Assembly: GCF_900108875.1 (NCBI RefSeq)
Contig: NZ_FNYJ01000010.1
Coordinates: 1 to 44,661 of the forward strand
Direction of reading: 5' to 3'
Origin: Pseudomonas sp. NFR16
GTDB taxonomy: Bacteria; Pseudomonadota; Gammaproteobacteria; Pseudomonadales; Pseudomonadaceae
DNA: 44,661 nucleotides
A program made the position numbers and the translations under genes. Under the pieces are notes generated by a model. That model was not told where the DNA came from. It did not search any database and saw nothing but the letters and a program-made list of their open reading frames with translations. Of this stretch, positions 7,544-17,392 are shown one piece after another. Positions within the stretch are counted from its first letter, which is position 1; every line of letters starts with the position of its first letter.

Positions 7544-7795
7544 GGTGATCCTCTTTCTTGTATTTGTTATGAGAAGCCGACCTGTCGATCGGCCATGCGG
7601 GGAGTGTGTGAAAGTTGCTATGTCGCGTCTACTCAAAACATCACATACACCGATAGCCTGAGGTTATAGCGGCGTAGATTGAGCAGCGAACACGGCAGAC
7701 GCCAACGGGCAGTCCCGATGCTGTCTGGCGTGCAATCGGCGCCAGCCCTGCCCCATAGAGTGAGCTGACAGAGCGTGCGCCTGGGATCGTCTCGG

Positions 7796-9427
7796 TTACA
7801 TCTTGAAATTAAGCACCAGTCGGTTGAGCCCGACGGCCAGTTGCGACAGTTCCGAACTGGCCGCGGAGGTCTGATTGGCGCCCGCCGAGGTCTGCAGCGA
7901 CAGGTCGCGAATGCTGGTCAGGTTGCGGTCCACTTCACGGGCCACTTGTGCCTGTTCTTCGGTGGCGGAGGCGATGCTCACGTTGCGTTCGTTGATGTGC
8001 ACGATGGCCGCCGTGATTTCTGCGAGCGCCCGGCCCGCGGCCTCGGCGACTTCAAGGCTGGCACGCGCTTTCTCGCTGCTCTGCCCCATGGCGTCGACGG
8101 CCTTGCTGGCGCCGGACTGAATCGAGCCGATCATCTTTTCGATCTCGGCGGTCGATTGCTGCGTGCGATGGGCCAGGGCGCGCACCTCGTCGGCCACCAC
8201 TGCAAAACCGCGTCCGGCCTCGCCAGCACGCGCCGCCTCAATGGCCGCGTTGAGGGCCAGCAGGTTGGTCTGATCGGCGATGCCGCGAATCACATCGAGC
8301 ACGGCGCTGATGTTCTGTACTTCACCAGCCAGGCCGTCGATCTCGACCGCTGTGGTGCCGACAGTGGTATGCAACTCGTGAATGACCTGCAGCGTCTCAT
8401 CGACCCGGCGAGTGCCGTTCTCGGCAGACTGCGTTGAATGACGCGCCGCTTCGGATGCCTGTGCAGCGTTGCGCGCCACGTCTTCCACCGCCGTGCTCAT
8501 CTGGTTGATCGCGGTAGCAGCCTGATTGATTTCGTCGTCCTGCCGCTGAATACCGCGCAAGGCGTCTTCGGTAACGGCGGTCATTTCTTCTGAGGTCGAA
8601 GCGAGCTGGTTCGATGAGTGAGACAGTTCGGACAAAGTGGTTCGCAGGTTTTGCTGCATCACCGACAGTGCCGCCAACAGACGGCCGGGTTCGTCTTTAC
8701 CGTCTACCAGAATGGGCTTGCCCAGATCGTTTTCGGCAATCTGTTGGGCCACGGCCAAGGCCTTCTGGATCGGCGCCATCAGGCTGCGGGTAAAGAGGGT
8801 GGCGAGCAGAAGGGTTGCAACCAACGCGATCAGGATCGCAGCGATCACCACACGAACCGCCTGGGCGTAAGTGTCATCGGCGGCTGCGTCCGAGGCGGCC
8901 ATCTTCTGCCGGGCCAGGTCCGAAACAGCGGCGATATCCTGGGCCAGCAAGTCGGCGGCGCGGTTTTGCTCCCCGCCGGGCTGGGTCATTGCCGTAATCA
9001 CGTCTTCACGTTTCTCCGCCACGGCCTGCAGATAGCGGGAATGAATATCGAGGTAAGCGGACAGATTGCGCGCCATCTCGGCATAAGCCGCCAGGCCTCG
9101 CTCGGTCAGCAGCAGCGGCTTGAGTTGCTTGACGTCCTTTTCCAGATCCAGGCGACCCTGATCGACGCGTTTGCGTGCGTGAGCGGCAGCGTCCTCATTT
9201 TGTGCAGCTCGCAGACTGGTGTTGCCCAGGCGAATGGTCAGCAGATCGTTCTTGATCTGATCGATGGCAAGCAAGGTCGGCAAGACGTTGTCCTGCAATG
9301 TCTCTCGCGTTTCCTTCAGCCGGGAAGCCTGTTGCAGGGAAAACAGCCCAACGGCGGTAATCAACAAGGCGAAAAAACCGAAACAGGTCAATGATCGGGG
9401 AGCGATATTCAGACTGCGCAGATTCAT
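7796..9427 (-). CDS. Methyl-accepting chemotaxis protein
   Basis: A 543-residue chemoreceptor. Residues ~10-30 are the first membrane helix, ~30-185 a helical periplasmic sensor of the four-helix-bundle type, ~190-213 the second membrane helix, then a HAMP domain to ~265 and a cytoplasmic signalling domain with the canonical hairpin tip (RGIADQTNLLALNAAIEAAR). There is no C-terminal CheR/CheB docking pentapeptide. I chose the ATG at 9425-9427; an in-frame ATG at 9443-9445 adds six residues and neither has a strong ribosome site. It stands alone, and its attractant cannot be told from sequence. Confidence 0.93.
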   Translation of the reverse strand: MNLRSLNIAPRSLTCFGFFALLITAVGLFSLQQASRLKETRETLQDNVLPTLLAIDQIKNDLLTIRLGNTSLRAAQNEDAAAHARKRVDQGRLDLEKDVKQLKPLLLTERGLAAYAEMARNLSAYLDIHSRYLQAVAEKREDVITAMTQPGGEQNRAADLLAQDIAAVSDLARQKMAASDAAADDTYAQAVRVVIAAILIALVATLLLATLFTRSLMAPIQKALAVAQQIAENDLGKPILVDGKDEPGRLLAALSVMQQNLRTTLSELSHSSNQLASTSEEMTAVTEDALRGIQRQDDEINQAATAINQMSTAVEDVARNAAQASEAARHSTQSAENGTRRVDETLQVIHELHTTVGTTAVEIDGLAGEVQNISAVLDVIRGIADQTNLLALNAAIEAARAGEAGRGFAVVADEVRALAHRTQQSTAEIEKMIGSIQSGASKAVDAMGQSSEKARASLEVAEAAGRALAEITAAIVHINERNVSIASATEEQAQVAREVDRNLTSIRDLSLQTSAGANQTSAASSELSQLAVGLNRLVLNFKM

Positions 9428-9561
9428 CGGAGAGAGCCTATTCATCTATATGTATTTGCCTATCGACTTTGATTCTCTCAGCTTTAGGGCAAATGGCCAT
9501 CTATTTTGGCGTTTTTACCTCCTGTCACGTGCGCGGGGTGGGTGAGTGGGCGTCAAATAAA

Positions 9562-9594
9562 CAAGCCAGGCCCGCATGAGCAGGGCCTGGCTTG
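9562..9594 (-). terminator. Rho-independent terminator of the hydrolase gene
   Basis: A perfect 12-bp inverted repeat (CAAGCCAGGCCC / GGGCCTGGCTTG) with a 9-base loop. On the minus strand it is followed by TTTATTT, fitting termination of the gene ending at 9641. Confidence 0.85.
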
Positions 9595-9640
9595 GCAGGG
9601 AAAGGTTCAGAATCGGCCGCGCCGTCTGATGCGCGGGGAA

Positions 9641-10264
9641 TTATTGCTTGCCGGCGAGCGCGGTATAGCTGTTCATGAGATTGCGGTAGTTAGGGATACG
9701 CTGCGACAGCAGGTTACCCAGGCCTTCGATGTCGTTGCGCCAGTCGCGATGCAGCTCACAGGCCACGGAGAACCAGTTCATCAGCTGCGCACCGGCCGCC
9801 GACATGCGATTCCAGGCCGCTTGCTGCACGCCTTCGTTGAACGTGCCTGACGCGTCGGTCACCACGAACACGTCGAATCCTTCGGCCAGTGCGCTCAGGG
9901 TCGGGAACGTCACGCAGACATCGGTCACGACGCCGGCGATGATCAGTTGCTTGCGGCCGGTCGCCTTGATCGCCTTCACGAAGTCTTCGTTGTCCCACGC
10001 GTTGATCTGACCTGGACGGGCGATATACGGCGCGTCCGGGAACATCTCTTTGAGCTCCGGCACCAGCGGGCCATTCGGGCCTTGTTCGAAGCTTGTGGTC
10101 AGGATCGTCGGCAGGTTGAAGAACTTGCCGCAATCCGCCAGGGCCAGAACGTTGTTCTTGAATTCGTTCGGCGAGAAATCCTGCACCAGCGAGATCAGAC
10201 CGGTCTGGTGGTCAACCATCAGCAGTACGGCGTCGTTCTTGTCCAGGCGCTTGTAAGTAGTCAT
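9641..10264 (-). CDS. Isochorismatase-family cysteine hydrolase (YcaC-like)
   Basis: A 207-residue enzyme of the isochorismatase-like cysteine hydrolase fold. The aspartate sits in LLMVDHQTGL (about residue 18) and the catalytic cysteine in GVVTDVCVTFPTLSALA (about residue 116), as in YcaC-like proteins; a lysine in the GRKQLIIAG region or nearby may complete the triad. The ATG at 10262-10264 has AAGGA upstream. It is a single-gene unit closed by a strong hairpin. YcaC-like proteins are octameric hydrolases of poorly known substrate, so I do not assign a reaction. Confidence 0.88.
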   Translation of the reverse strand: MTTYKRLDKNDAVLLMVDHQTGLISLVQDFSPNEFKNNVLALADCGKFFNLPTILTTSFEQGPNGPLVPELKEMFPDAPYIARPGQINAWDNEDFVKAIKATGRKQLIIAGVVTDVCVTFPTLSALAEGFDVFVVTDASGTFNEGVQQAAWNRMSAAGAQLMNWFSVACELHRDWRNDIEGLGNLLSQRIPNYRNLMNSYTALAGKQ

Positions 10265-10501
10265 CGGTGCATTCCTTTATGAGTCGAAAAAGTTAAGGGT
10301 CGAAAGCGGCGCCGCATCTGGCGAATGGCTCAGTGGCTGCGGCATGGGGTGTACTTTAGGGATGCTTCGAAACGTTAACAATCCAGCTAATAAGAGACTC
10401 ACTGATTCGTTTTTGGGGACAGTTGAGAATGTGTGATATCGGGACCACAACCTGGCCCCGATACACGTGCGGCATCACGTCGGGATCTATGCCGAAGGGC
10501 G

Positions 10502-11512
10502 TCAGGAAATCTTGATCACGACTTTGCCGAACGCACCTTTTGCCAAGTGCTCATAGGCCTGCCGCGCTTGCTGGAAGTCGTAAACTCTGTCGATCACGGG
10601 TCGAATCGCGTTCTGATCGAGAAAGGCGTTCATCCGGTCAAACGAAGAGCGGGGCGCGACGGCAATGCCGCGCAGGGTTGTCTGGCGGAAGATCAGCGGC
10701 ATCAGGCTCAGTTCGGTCGTCTGTCCTGTCAGAAAGCCGATCTGGGCGATCTTGCCTGCCGCCTTGGTTGCAGCAATCGACTGATTGACTCCTTTGCCTC
10801 CAGCGACATCCAGAAGGAGATCCACGCCCTTGCCGCCGGTGAGCTCCAGGACCTTTTCTTCCCAGTTGGCGTGGGTTCGATAGTTCACGCCGGCGACAGC
10901 GCCAAGCTTCATCGCGGCATTCAGATTATCGTCGCTGCTGGACGTCACGATCACATGGGCGCCCAGAGCCGTCGCCAGCTGGATGGCGAAAATCGACACC
11001 CCGCCGGTGCCTTGCACCAGCACCGTTTCGCCCGCTTTGATCTGACCGTAATCGACTAACGAATACCATGCCGTCAGCGCGGCAATCGGCAACGTCGATG
11101 CCTCTTCGTCAGACATGTTGTGAGGCGCCATGACGGCGCTGTCTTCGTGGATGATCATGTATTCGGCCAAGCCTCCGGGCAACGGAGAGCCGAAGCAGAA
11201 GTCCGGTTCGTTCGGGCCGGGCGGGCCGTCGATCCAGCGGGAATACAGGTGCGAGTTGACGCGGTCGCCCACGCTGAAACGGCTGACGCCATCACCCACC
11301 GCGATCACGGTGCCTGCTGCGTCGCTGACCGGAATCAACGGCTTGGGCACTGTGTGCGGCTCGTAGATGCCGTCAACGATTGCCTTGTCGCGGAAGTTGA
11401 GCGAAACAGCGCCGACTTTCACCAGCAGTTCGCCGGCCTTGGGCTCGGGTGTGGGCGTATCGCTCATGGTCAGATTGTCGAGACCGAAGTCGTTGAGAAG
11501 CCAGGCTTTCAT
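10502..11512 (-). CDS. Zinc-independent medium-chain dehydrogenase / quinone oxidoreductase
   Basis: A 336-residue medium-chain dehydrogenase/reductase. Residues ~25-115 form the GroES-like domain (PVSDAAGTVIAVGDGVSRF, GDRV) and ~130-290 the Rossmann domain with GTGGVSIFA as nucleotide loop. The cysteine cluster of the structural zinc is absent, which points to a quinone-oxidoreductase-type NAD(P)H enzyme. The ATG at 11510-11512 has GGAG upstream. It is divergent from the LysR gene at 11672 with a 159-base shared promoter region, so that regulator is its probable controller. The substrate is unknown. Confidence 0.87.
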   Translation of the reverse strand: MKAWLLNDFGLDNLTMSDTPTPEPKAGELLVKVGAVSLNFRDKAIVDGIYEPHTVPKPLIPVSDAAGTVIAVGDGVSRFSVGDRVNSHLYSRWIDGPPGPNEPDFCFGSPLPGGLAEYMIIHEDSAVMAPHNMSDEEASTLPIAALTAWYSLVDYGQIKAGETVLVQGTGGVSIFAIQLATALGAHVIVTSSSDDNLNAAMKLGAVAGVNYRTHANWEEKVLELTGGKGVDLLLDVAGGKGVNQSIAATKAAGKIAQIGFLTGQTTELSLMPLIFRQTTLRGIAVAPRSSFDRMNAFLDQNAIRPVIDRVYDFQQARQAYEHLAKGAFGKVVIKIS

Positions 11513-11671
11513 GTCGTTTCTCCAGAAGAGTCACCGCATCGTCGGTGAAGTGCCGCCATTGTTGTGCGCCGGCGTACGGCAATAAATGCCTGGATGCCCA
11601 ACTGACTGTTATGCTCTGGAGCAACAATGGATGCGTAAAACTTCTTTCGTCAGGCAATAAACGGGGTCGCC

Positions 11672-12541
11672 ATGGAGCTGCTTCAGTCAATGCAGGTGTT
11701 CGCCCGCGTCGCCGAAACGGGCAGCTTCACTCGGGCCGCGGATGCCAGTCAGATCGGGCGGCCCCAGGTGACCCGCGCCATTCAGGAATTGGAAGCTTCG
11801 CTTGGCGTAAGGCTTTTTCAGCGCACGACTCGGCGAGTCAGATTGACGACCGAGGGAGAGCAGTTTTACGAGCGTGTGATGGGCATCCTGGGCAGCATTG
11901 CCGAGACCACCTCCATGTTCGCCCCGTCGGGCGCCTCACTGCGCGGGAAACTGCGCATCGACATTCCCACGGCATTTTCTCAGCCTGCGTTCATCGCCAG
12001 CTTGCGGGCTTTTGCTGTCGCTCATCCGGACATCGAAATGACACTGGGTGTCACCGACCGAGCTGTAGACCTCGTGGCGGAAGGCGTTGACTGCGTACTG
12101 CGGATTGGTGAGTTGCCGGACTCGAGCCTCGTCGCACGGCGCGTCGCAATGGCAACCATGATTACCTGCGCCGCGCCAGGCTATCTTCAGACCTATGGCG
12201 AGCCGCACACGCCCGATCAACTGGCCCACCATCGAGGCGTGAATTTCCTGTCCGGCCAGAATCGTCGGCAACTTCCGTGGCAGTTCTTGCAGGACGGCAG
12301 CGATACGAGTCACGTGAGCCGTCATGGCATCCTCGTCAATGAGTCCAGTGCCTACGTGCAGTGCGGAGTTGCAGGCTTCGGCATCCTTCAGGCACCCGGT
12401 TTGACCCTGGACCGATACCTTGCCGACGGCTCACTGGTCGAGGTGCTCAAGCGCTACCGACCACGGCCCAGACCTGTTTCCGTGCTGTACCCGAGCAGGT
12501 CACAGCTTGCGCTCAGGTTCAGGCATTCGTTGACTGGTTGA
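11672..12541 (+). CDS. LysR-type regulator with a frameshifted C-terminus
   Basis: The frame gives 289 residues. Residues 1-60 are a LysR HTH (MELLQSMQVFARVAETGSF, RAADASQIGRPQVTRAIQEL) and ~88-285 the effector domain of the group often divergent to oxidoreductases. The last residues (ALRFRHSLTG) do not look like the family. A one-base shift near 12510-12513 enters a frame reading VQAFVDWLMQSFPALYDRWLE to a stop at 12580-12582, which is the usual ending and gives about 303 residues. So one base, probably a C, is missing, through mutation or sequencing error. The DNA-binding part is intact. It probably regulates the divergent dehydrogenase gene. Confidence 0.88.
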   Translation: MELLQSMQVFARVAETGSFTRAADASQIGRPQVTRAIQELEASLGVRLFQRTTRRVRLTTEGEQFYERVMGILGSIAETTSMFAPSGASLRGKLRIDIPTAFSQPAFIASLRAFAVAHPDIEMTLGVTDRAVDLVAEGVDCVLRIGELPDSSLVARRVAMATMITCAAPGYLQTYGEPHTPDQLAHHRGVNFLSGQNRRQLPWQFLQDGSDTSHVSRHGILVNESSAYVQCGVAGFGILQAPGLTLDRYLADGSLVEVLKRYRPRPRPVSVLYPSRSQLALRFRHSLTG

Positions 12542-12648
12542 TGCAGAGTTTCCCGGCGCTTTACGATCGCTGGCTGGAGTGACAAATGCCTGTACCTTTG
12601 CCCTTTGCAGCGGCTCGCGTCAGCCTGCTGCGAAGGCATCGGACACGG

Positions 12649-14757
12649 TCAATACTTCCAGGTCACTGAGGCTGTCAGGTTGCGCGGTGCGCCGTAGCTT
12701 GCGGTCTGGGCGTTGTTGTACAACGACAGCAGGTATTTGCGGTCGGTGACGTTGTTGAGGTTCAGCGACGTGCTCCAGTTGCTGTCGATGTCGTAGCTGC
12801 TCATCAGGTCGACCAGCCCGTAGGCGTTCTGCTTGATGGCGCTGTTGTCGTCGTTTTCGACCGCAGTCTGCCAACTGACCCGCGCACCGACTTTCATCTG
12901 CGGGATGCCGGGCAGACGATAGGTCGCCATGCCGCGGAAGCTGTGGGTCGGCACGTATTTGCGCGCCTTCTCGCCGTCGTCGTTGTCGATGCGCACGTAG
13001 GTGTAGCCGGCGAGCACGTCGAGGCCATCGAAGGCTTCGCCGGACGCTTGCAACTCGATGCCGTGGCTCTTGAAGTTTTCCGGCGTGTAGACTTCTTGTT
13101 CCCCGTCGAAGCCCGCATCCACGGCGACGTTGCGTTGCTCGGTTTTGAATAAGGCGGCGGTCAGATGCAGGCGCTCATCCATCATGCCGCCCTTGACGCC
13201 GACTTCCATGCTTTTGCCTTCCAGCGGGTCGAGTACGGAGTGGTCTTCGCCGACGTTGTATTGCGGGCTGTAAATTTTGGTCCAGCTGCCATAGACGCTC
13301 CACGTATCAGTGATGTCATAGACCAAGCCGGTGTAGGGCGTCACCTTCCCGTGCGCACGAGTGGAATAATCGGCGCCATAGTTGTCACCTTTGCCATCGG
13401 CACTTAGCATGCGTGCACCGGCGATCCAGTGCAGATCGTCGGTCAGGCTGAAACGCGCCCCGGCAAACATGCTTTTTTGCGTGTCCTGAAAATTTTGCGA
13501 AAGATCATCGCTGGTGTAACCGAACGGCGGCTTCGGGGTGTTCCCCGTTAGAATTCCGCCGAACGGAGTCTCGAAGCTGCTGTGATCCTCTTCGTTCTCA
13601 TCGTACTCCTGACCTTTCTGATGAGTACGGCCATAAGCGGCGCCGAAGGTCAGCTGGTGTTCGCGCCCGAACAGGCTGAAAGGACCTTGTACCTTGGCCT
13701 CGCCCAGCAACTGGTGAGCTTCGCTGCTGGTGTGGTTGGCGTAGGCAGACGCGTCGTCACCGCTGACCGCGCCGACGTATAGCATGTTCGTGTTCTGCTT
13801 TTCCTGCACGCCGGTCGCCGTGACCGTGGCATTCCAGTCGTTGCCGAAGTCGTGCTTGAGCTCGATGAAGGTGCGTGTGGTGTGCAGGTTCCAATACGTC
13901 CACGGCTGGCCGATGCTGCTGCTGCGACTGCTGTAATGAATGGCGTTGCCGGCTGCGTCGACCAGAGGCAGGTTGCCCCACGTGCTGCCGTTGGAATCAC
14001 TGTTGTGCTGGGAAAAGCCCACGGTCACGGTGTCGGCGTCAGACACATCGAAAGCAAGCAGGCCGGCAGCCACGTTGCGCTCGTGACTGTAGCGGTCCAT
14101 CCAGGAGTTGCCTTTGTCATGGGAGTAGATGAAACGGCCGCGCACGTTGCCCGTATCGGTCAGCGGGCCGGCGACGTCGACGTCGATGCGACGGTTGTCC
14201 CAGGAACCGACGCTGGTCTGGATCTGCGCCTGGAAATCCTTGGTAGGACGCTTGCGCACGAAGTTGACGGTGGCGGACGGGTTACCCGCGCCACTCATCA
14301 GACCGTTGGCACCATGCAGTACGTCAATCTGTTCGTACTCGGCCAGATCCTGCTCGCCCACCAGCACCGTGCCCACGAACGGCATGCCCATGCCGTCATA
14401 TTCGAACGTGTTGATGTCGAAGCCGCGTGAAGTGAATTCGGTGCGGTCGGTCTCGGTTTGCTCGACGGTCACAGAAGGCGCCGAGCGCAAGGCGTCCTTC
14501 ACACCATTGATCTTGAAATCGTCCAGCGCCTGTCGGGTGATGGTGGTCACTGCCTGTGGCGTTTGCTTGTCGGTCAGGCCCAGTTTGGTGGTGCTGGACG
14601 ACGCCTTGCCTTCATACCCCACGCTCATGTCATCGTCGGTATCGCTGCTGCTCTCGATCTGGGTTGCGGGCAAGGTAAGGTCGTCGGCTGCATGCGCGAC
14701 GGGCAGAGCGCTGCACGCGCCAACCAGGAGAAGACTGACGGGGAAATGACGTTTCAA
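12649..14757 (-). CDS. TonB-dependent siderophore receptor
   Basis: A 702-residue outer-membrane receptor of the ferric siderophore class. Residues 1-23 are a signal peptide ending PVAHA; ~50-165 form the plug domain (TPQAVTTITRQALDDF, RGFDINTFEYDG, VLHGANGLMSGAGNPSATVN); the rest is the 22-strand barrel, ending in aromatic WKY. The start is TTG at 14755-14757, supported by AGGAA eight bases upstream and the signal peptide. Sequence resembles the FhuE/FpvB-like group, but the ligand cannot be fixed. No sigma/anti-sigma pair is adjacent and no N-terminal signalling extension is obvious, so simple Fur control is likely. Confidence 0.92.
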   Translation of the reverse strand: MKRHFPVSLLLVGACSALPVAHAADDLTLPATQIESSSDTDDDMSVGYEGKASSSTTKLGLTDKQTPQAVTTITRQALDDFKINGVKDALRSAPSVTVEQTETDRTEFTSRGFDINTFEYDGMGMPFVGTVLVGEQDLAEYEQIDVLHGANGLMSGAGNPSATVNFVRKRPTKDFQAQIQTSVGSWDNRRIDVDVAGPLTDTGNVRGRFIYSHDKGNSWMDRYSHERNVAAGLLAFDVSDADTVTVGFSQHNSDSNGSTWGNLPLVDAAGNAIHYSSRSSSIGQPWTYWNLHTTRTFIELKHDFGNDWNATVTATGVQEKQNTNMLYVGAVSGDDASAYANHTSSEAHQLLGEAKVQGPFSLFGREHQLTFGAAYGRTHQKGQEYDENEEDHSSFETPFGGILTGNTPKPPFGYTSDDLSQNFQDTQKSMFAGARFSLTDDLHWIAGARMLSADGKGDNYGADYSTRAHGKVTPYTGLVYDITDTWSVYGSWTKIYSPQYNVGEDHSVLDPLEGKSMEVGVKGGMMDERLHLTAALFKTEQRNVAVDAGFDGEQEVYTPENFKSHGIELQASGEAFDGLDVLAGYTYVRIDNDDGEKARKYVPTHSFRGMATYRLPGIPQMKVGARVSWQTAVENDDNSAIKQNAYGLVDLMSSYDIDSNWSTSLNLNNVTDRKYLLSLYNNAQTASYGAPRNLTASVTWKY

Positions 14758-15090
14758 GGCGGAATTCCTACGCGGGACAGAACTGCTACAAGATGTGTGT
14801 TTGCTAATCTAAATGCGAATCTAACTCAAACATGTATATGTTTTCGACATTTTTTTCACATTTCGTCACATCTGATGGCGGGAGGCTGATGCAGAACTAA
14901 GCTCGTTTCAATTCTTTCCTTGAAGGGCAGGGCGATTACCGGATCAACCGGCTCCTATACCTTGCAGCTATCACCCTATGTCCACTTTTGATTAGACGGT
15001 TATCGCTGCAGCTCTGATAGTTGCGTTCACCCACGGCGTTCTCGCGGCAGATCGCCACCAATAAAAACAACAAGATCGAGGAACGCACCC
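14758..15090. other. Divergent intergenic region between receptor and MFS genes
   Basis: A 333-base gap holding promoters for both genes. It is AT-rich near 14795-14870, next to the receptor start. GAGGAA at about 15076-15081 is the ribosome site for the MFS gene. I see no gene or structured RNA. Confidence 0.6.
14803..14825 (-). promoter_or_regulatory. Possible Fur box upstream of the TonB receptor
   Basis: The stretch GCTAATCTAAATGCGAATCTAAC partly fits the AATGAGAATNATT-type repeats of Fur sites and lies about 50-70 bases before the receptor start. The match is imperfect, and the call rests mainly on context. Confidence 0.35.
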
Positions 15091-16440
15091 ATGGCTCGCA
15101 GCAGCGCCAACGTGCACCTGTCAGCGACAGGTGAACCGTATGCCCCTCCCGTTTCCAGTGTTGCCGACGTTGCCAGGTCCAGTACCGTGCGGTGGCGCAT
15201 TTTCGCAATCATCTTCGTGCTGACGATGGTCAATCTGATCGACCGCGTTTCGCTGTCCATCGCGATGCCGACAATCGCCAAGGAATTCACCCTGTCGCCG
15301 GCAATGCAGGGGCTGATCCTGAGCAGCTTCTTCTGGGCGTACGCGCTGTTGCAGATTCCGGGTGGCTGGATGATCGACCGATTCGGACCGCGCCGCGTGA
15401 TCACCTGGTCAACCGGGTTGTGGGGCACGTTTCAGGTGCTGGCCGGCTTTGCAACCGGCGGTGCATCGCTGTTGTTTGCACGAATGTTCCTCGGCGCGGC
15501 AGAAGCGCCATTGTTCCCCTCCGGCGGCAAGTTGATTTCACTGTGGCTGGCCCCGAGCGAGCGCAGCCGCGGCGCGGTGATGATGGACAGCGGCAGCCCG
15601 CTGGGTGTCGCACTGGGCGGGTTAATCATCGCCTACCTGATCGTCGTGCTGGGCTCGTGGCGTTCGGCGTTCGTGATTGCCGGCGTCGCCACGTTGCTGC
15701 TTGGCTGGGTGTCGTGGCGGTACCTGCGGGACGATCCCTCGGTGCATCCACAGGTCAACGAAGCCGAGCTTGAGAAAATCAACGCCGGTCGCGAAACCCC
15801 GGCCGCCGAAGCCGCGCGAGCGAAAGTCAAAGGCCTGGGCATCGCGGCGAGGTCACTGACGGGCCTGCTGATTGGCCGTTCGACCTGGGCGATGGTGTAT
15901 TTCGGGCTGCTGACCTGGGGACCGAGCTATCTGGCGCAGGCGCGCGGCTTTGATATCAAGGGCATCGGTTTCGCGACATTCGTGATCTTCATCTGCGGTT
16001 CGCTCGGTTCGCTGACGGGCGGTTTCCTGTGCGATGGCCTGATCCGCAAGGGCGTGCGGCGCGGCGTCGCGGTCAAAGGGCTGCTGACGTTTTCCGGTGT
16101 CATTGCACTGGGTGCGCTGCTCCTGTTGCCTCAGTTGAGCGATCCCATTGCCGCCGTCGCCTTGCTCGCGATGACCGCGTTCTTCCTGATGTGGGGCAGC
16201 CTGTACTGGAGCTTCCCGGCCTTGCTCGCCGCGCCGGCGCGCGTCGGTCTGATCGGTGGCGTGATGAACCTGGCAGGCAGCATCGGCGGGATCTTCGTGC
16301 CGATTCTGGTGGGCCTGATCCTGCAGTTTTTCGGTGGCTTCGGCGCGGTGCTGGCGTTCTTCGCCATCTGCGCGGCGCTGTTTGTACTCGCCACGCTGCT
16401 CATCGGTCTGGACGGCCAGCGTGAGGTGAACAATGGCTGA
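15091..16440 (+). CDS. MFS transporter, anion:cation symporter type
   Basis: A 449-residue permease with twelve predicted helices of the anion:cation symporter group, which imports sugar acids and other carboxylates. Family signs are NLIDRVSLSIAMPTIAKEF at the end of helix 1, the loop GGWMIDRFGPRRVI and WSLPFLFGG-like motifs in helix 11 (here WSFPALLAAPARVGLIGG). The ATG at 15091 has GAGGAA upstream. Its stop overlaps the amidohydrolase start by 8 bases, so it heads an operon with the lactonase-like and PdxA-like genes. By context it imports the cluster's substrate, probably a sugar acid or lactone. Confidence 0.9.
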   Translation: MARSSANVHLSATGEPYAPPVSSVADVARSSTVRWRIFAIIFVLTMVNLIDRVSLSIAMPTIAKEFTLSPAMQGLILSSFFWAYALLQIPGGWMIDRFGPRRVITWSTGLWGTFQVLAGFATGGASLLFARMFLGAAEAPLFPSGGKLISLWLAPSERSRGAVMMDSGSPLGVALGGLIIAYLIVVLGSWRSAFVIAGVATLLLGWVSWRYLRDDPSVHPQVNEAELEKINAGRETPAAEAARAKVKGLGIAARSLTGLLIGRSTWAMVYFGLLTWGPSYLAQARGFDIKGIGFATFVIFICGSLGSLTGGFLCDGLIRKGVRRGVAVKGLLTFSGVIALGALLLLPQLSDPIAAVALLAMTAFFLMWGSLYWSFPALLAAPARVGLIGGVMNLAGSIGGIFVPILVGLILQFFGGFGAVLAFFAICAALFVLATLLIGLDGQREVNNG

Positions 16441-17392
16441 TGCGCTTTACGCCGGGCCGATCATCGATGCCCACCACCACTTCTGGGACCCGCAGACCAA
16501 CTACCATCCCTGGCTTGCGGAGGGCGCGAATATCCCGTTTCGGTATGGCGATTACTCATCGATCAAACGACGGTATCTGCCGCCCGAATACTTCGCCGAC
16601 GCCGCCGGGCATCACGTGGTCCAGACGGTCTACGTCGAAACCGAGTGGGACCCCGAGGACCCCATCGGCGAAACGCGCTTCATCGAGCGGATCGCGAGGC
16701 GTTACGGCGTGCCCAACGCGGTGGTGGCGCAAGCCTGGCTCGATCATCCGGATGCGATTGCATTGCTCGCCGAGCAAGCTTCGTTCCCCAGCGTGCGCAG
16801 CGTTCGGCACAAGCCGGGCGGGCCGACAGCGCCTGAACAGGTGGGCGCACAGCGCACCTTGATGAGCGACGAACACTGGCGGCGCAGTTACGCCGCGCTG
16901 CATGAGTTGGGGCTGCGTTTTGACCTGCAGACGCCTTGGTGGAATTTGCCGGAAGCCGAACGGCTGGCTCGAGATTTTCCTGCCACCACGTTGATTCTCA
17001 ATCACGCCGGATTGCCGTCCGACCGCAGTGACGAAGGCCTTGCAGGTTGGCACGGCGCGATGGCCAGACTGGCCGAACAACCGAATGTGGTGGTGAAGAT
17101 TTCCGGGCTCGGACAGCCCGGCAGACCCTGGCGTGCGCAGGACAACGCCTGGATCGTACGCGAGATCGTCGCCATGTTCGGCGCCGATCGCGCGATGTTT
17201 GCCAGCAACTTTCCGGTCGACAGCCTGTGCGGCACGTTCGACGACATTTATAGCGGTTTCAAGTACATCGTTCGTGATCTGCCGGCGGCCGATCAGGAGC
17301 GTCTTTTCTACAGCACTGCGCAGCGTATCTACCGCTGTGAACCTGCCGTCGTAGAACGTGCGGAGCAGGAACAGATGAGGAGTCAGGCATGA
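16433..17392 (+). CDS. Amidohydrolase, lactonase-type (COG3618-like)
   Basis: A 319-residue TIM-barrel metal hydrolase. The N-terminal motif IIDAHHHFWDPQTNYHPWL is the metal-binding signature of the family that includes fuconolactonase, rhamnono-lactonase and sulfomuconolactonase. TTLILNHAGLPSD (about residues 183-197) carries a strand-end histidine and MFASNFPVDSL (about 248-258) the late aspartate. It overlaps the MFS gene before it and the PdxA-like gene after it. Together with the dehydratase and FAH-fold gene downstream, opening of a sugar lactone is the most economical role; the actual substrate is unknown. Confidence 0.85.
   Translation: MADALYAGPIIDAHHHFWDPQTNYHPWLAEGANIPFRYGDYSSIKRRYLPPEYFADAAGHHVVQTVYVETEWDPEDPIGETRFIERIARRYGVPNAVVAQAWLDHPDAIALLAEQASFPSVRSVRHKPGGPTAPEQVGAQRTLMSDEHWRRSYAALHELGLRFDLQTPWWNLPEAERLARDFPATTLILNHAGLPSDRSDEGLAGWHGAMARLAEQPNVVVKISGLGQPGRPWRAQDNAWIVREIVAMFGADRAMFASNFPVDSLCGTFDDIYSGFKYIVRDLPAADQERLFYSTAQRIYRCEPAVVERAEQEQMRSQA

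Noticed and set aside
10437..10463. Hairpin TATCGGG / CCCGATA downstream of the dehydrogenase gene
   Set aside because: Seven pairs with a 13-base loop and no T-run on the minus strand; could be chance.
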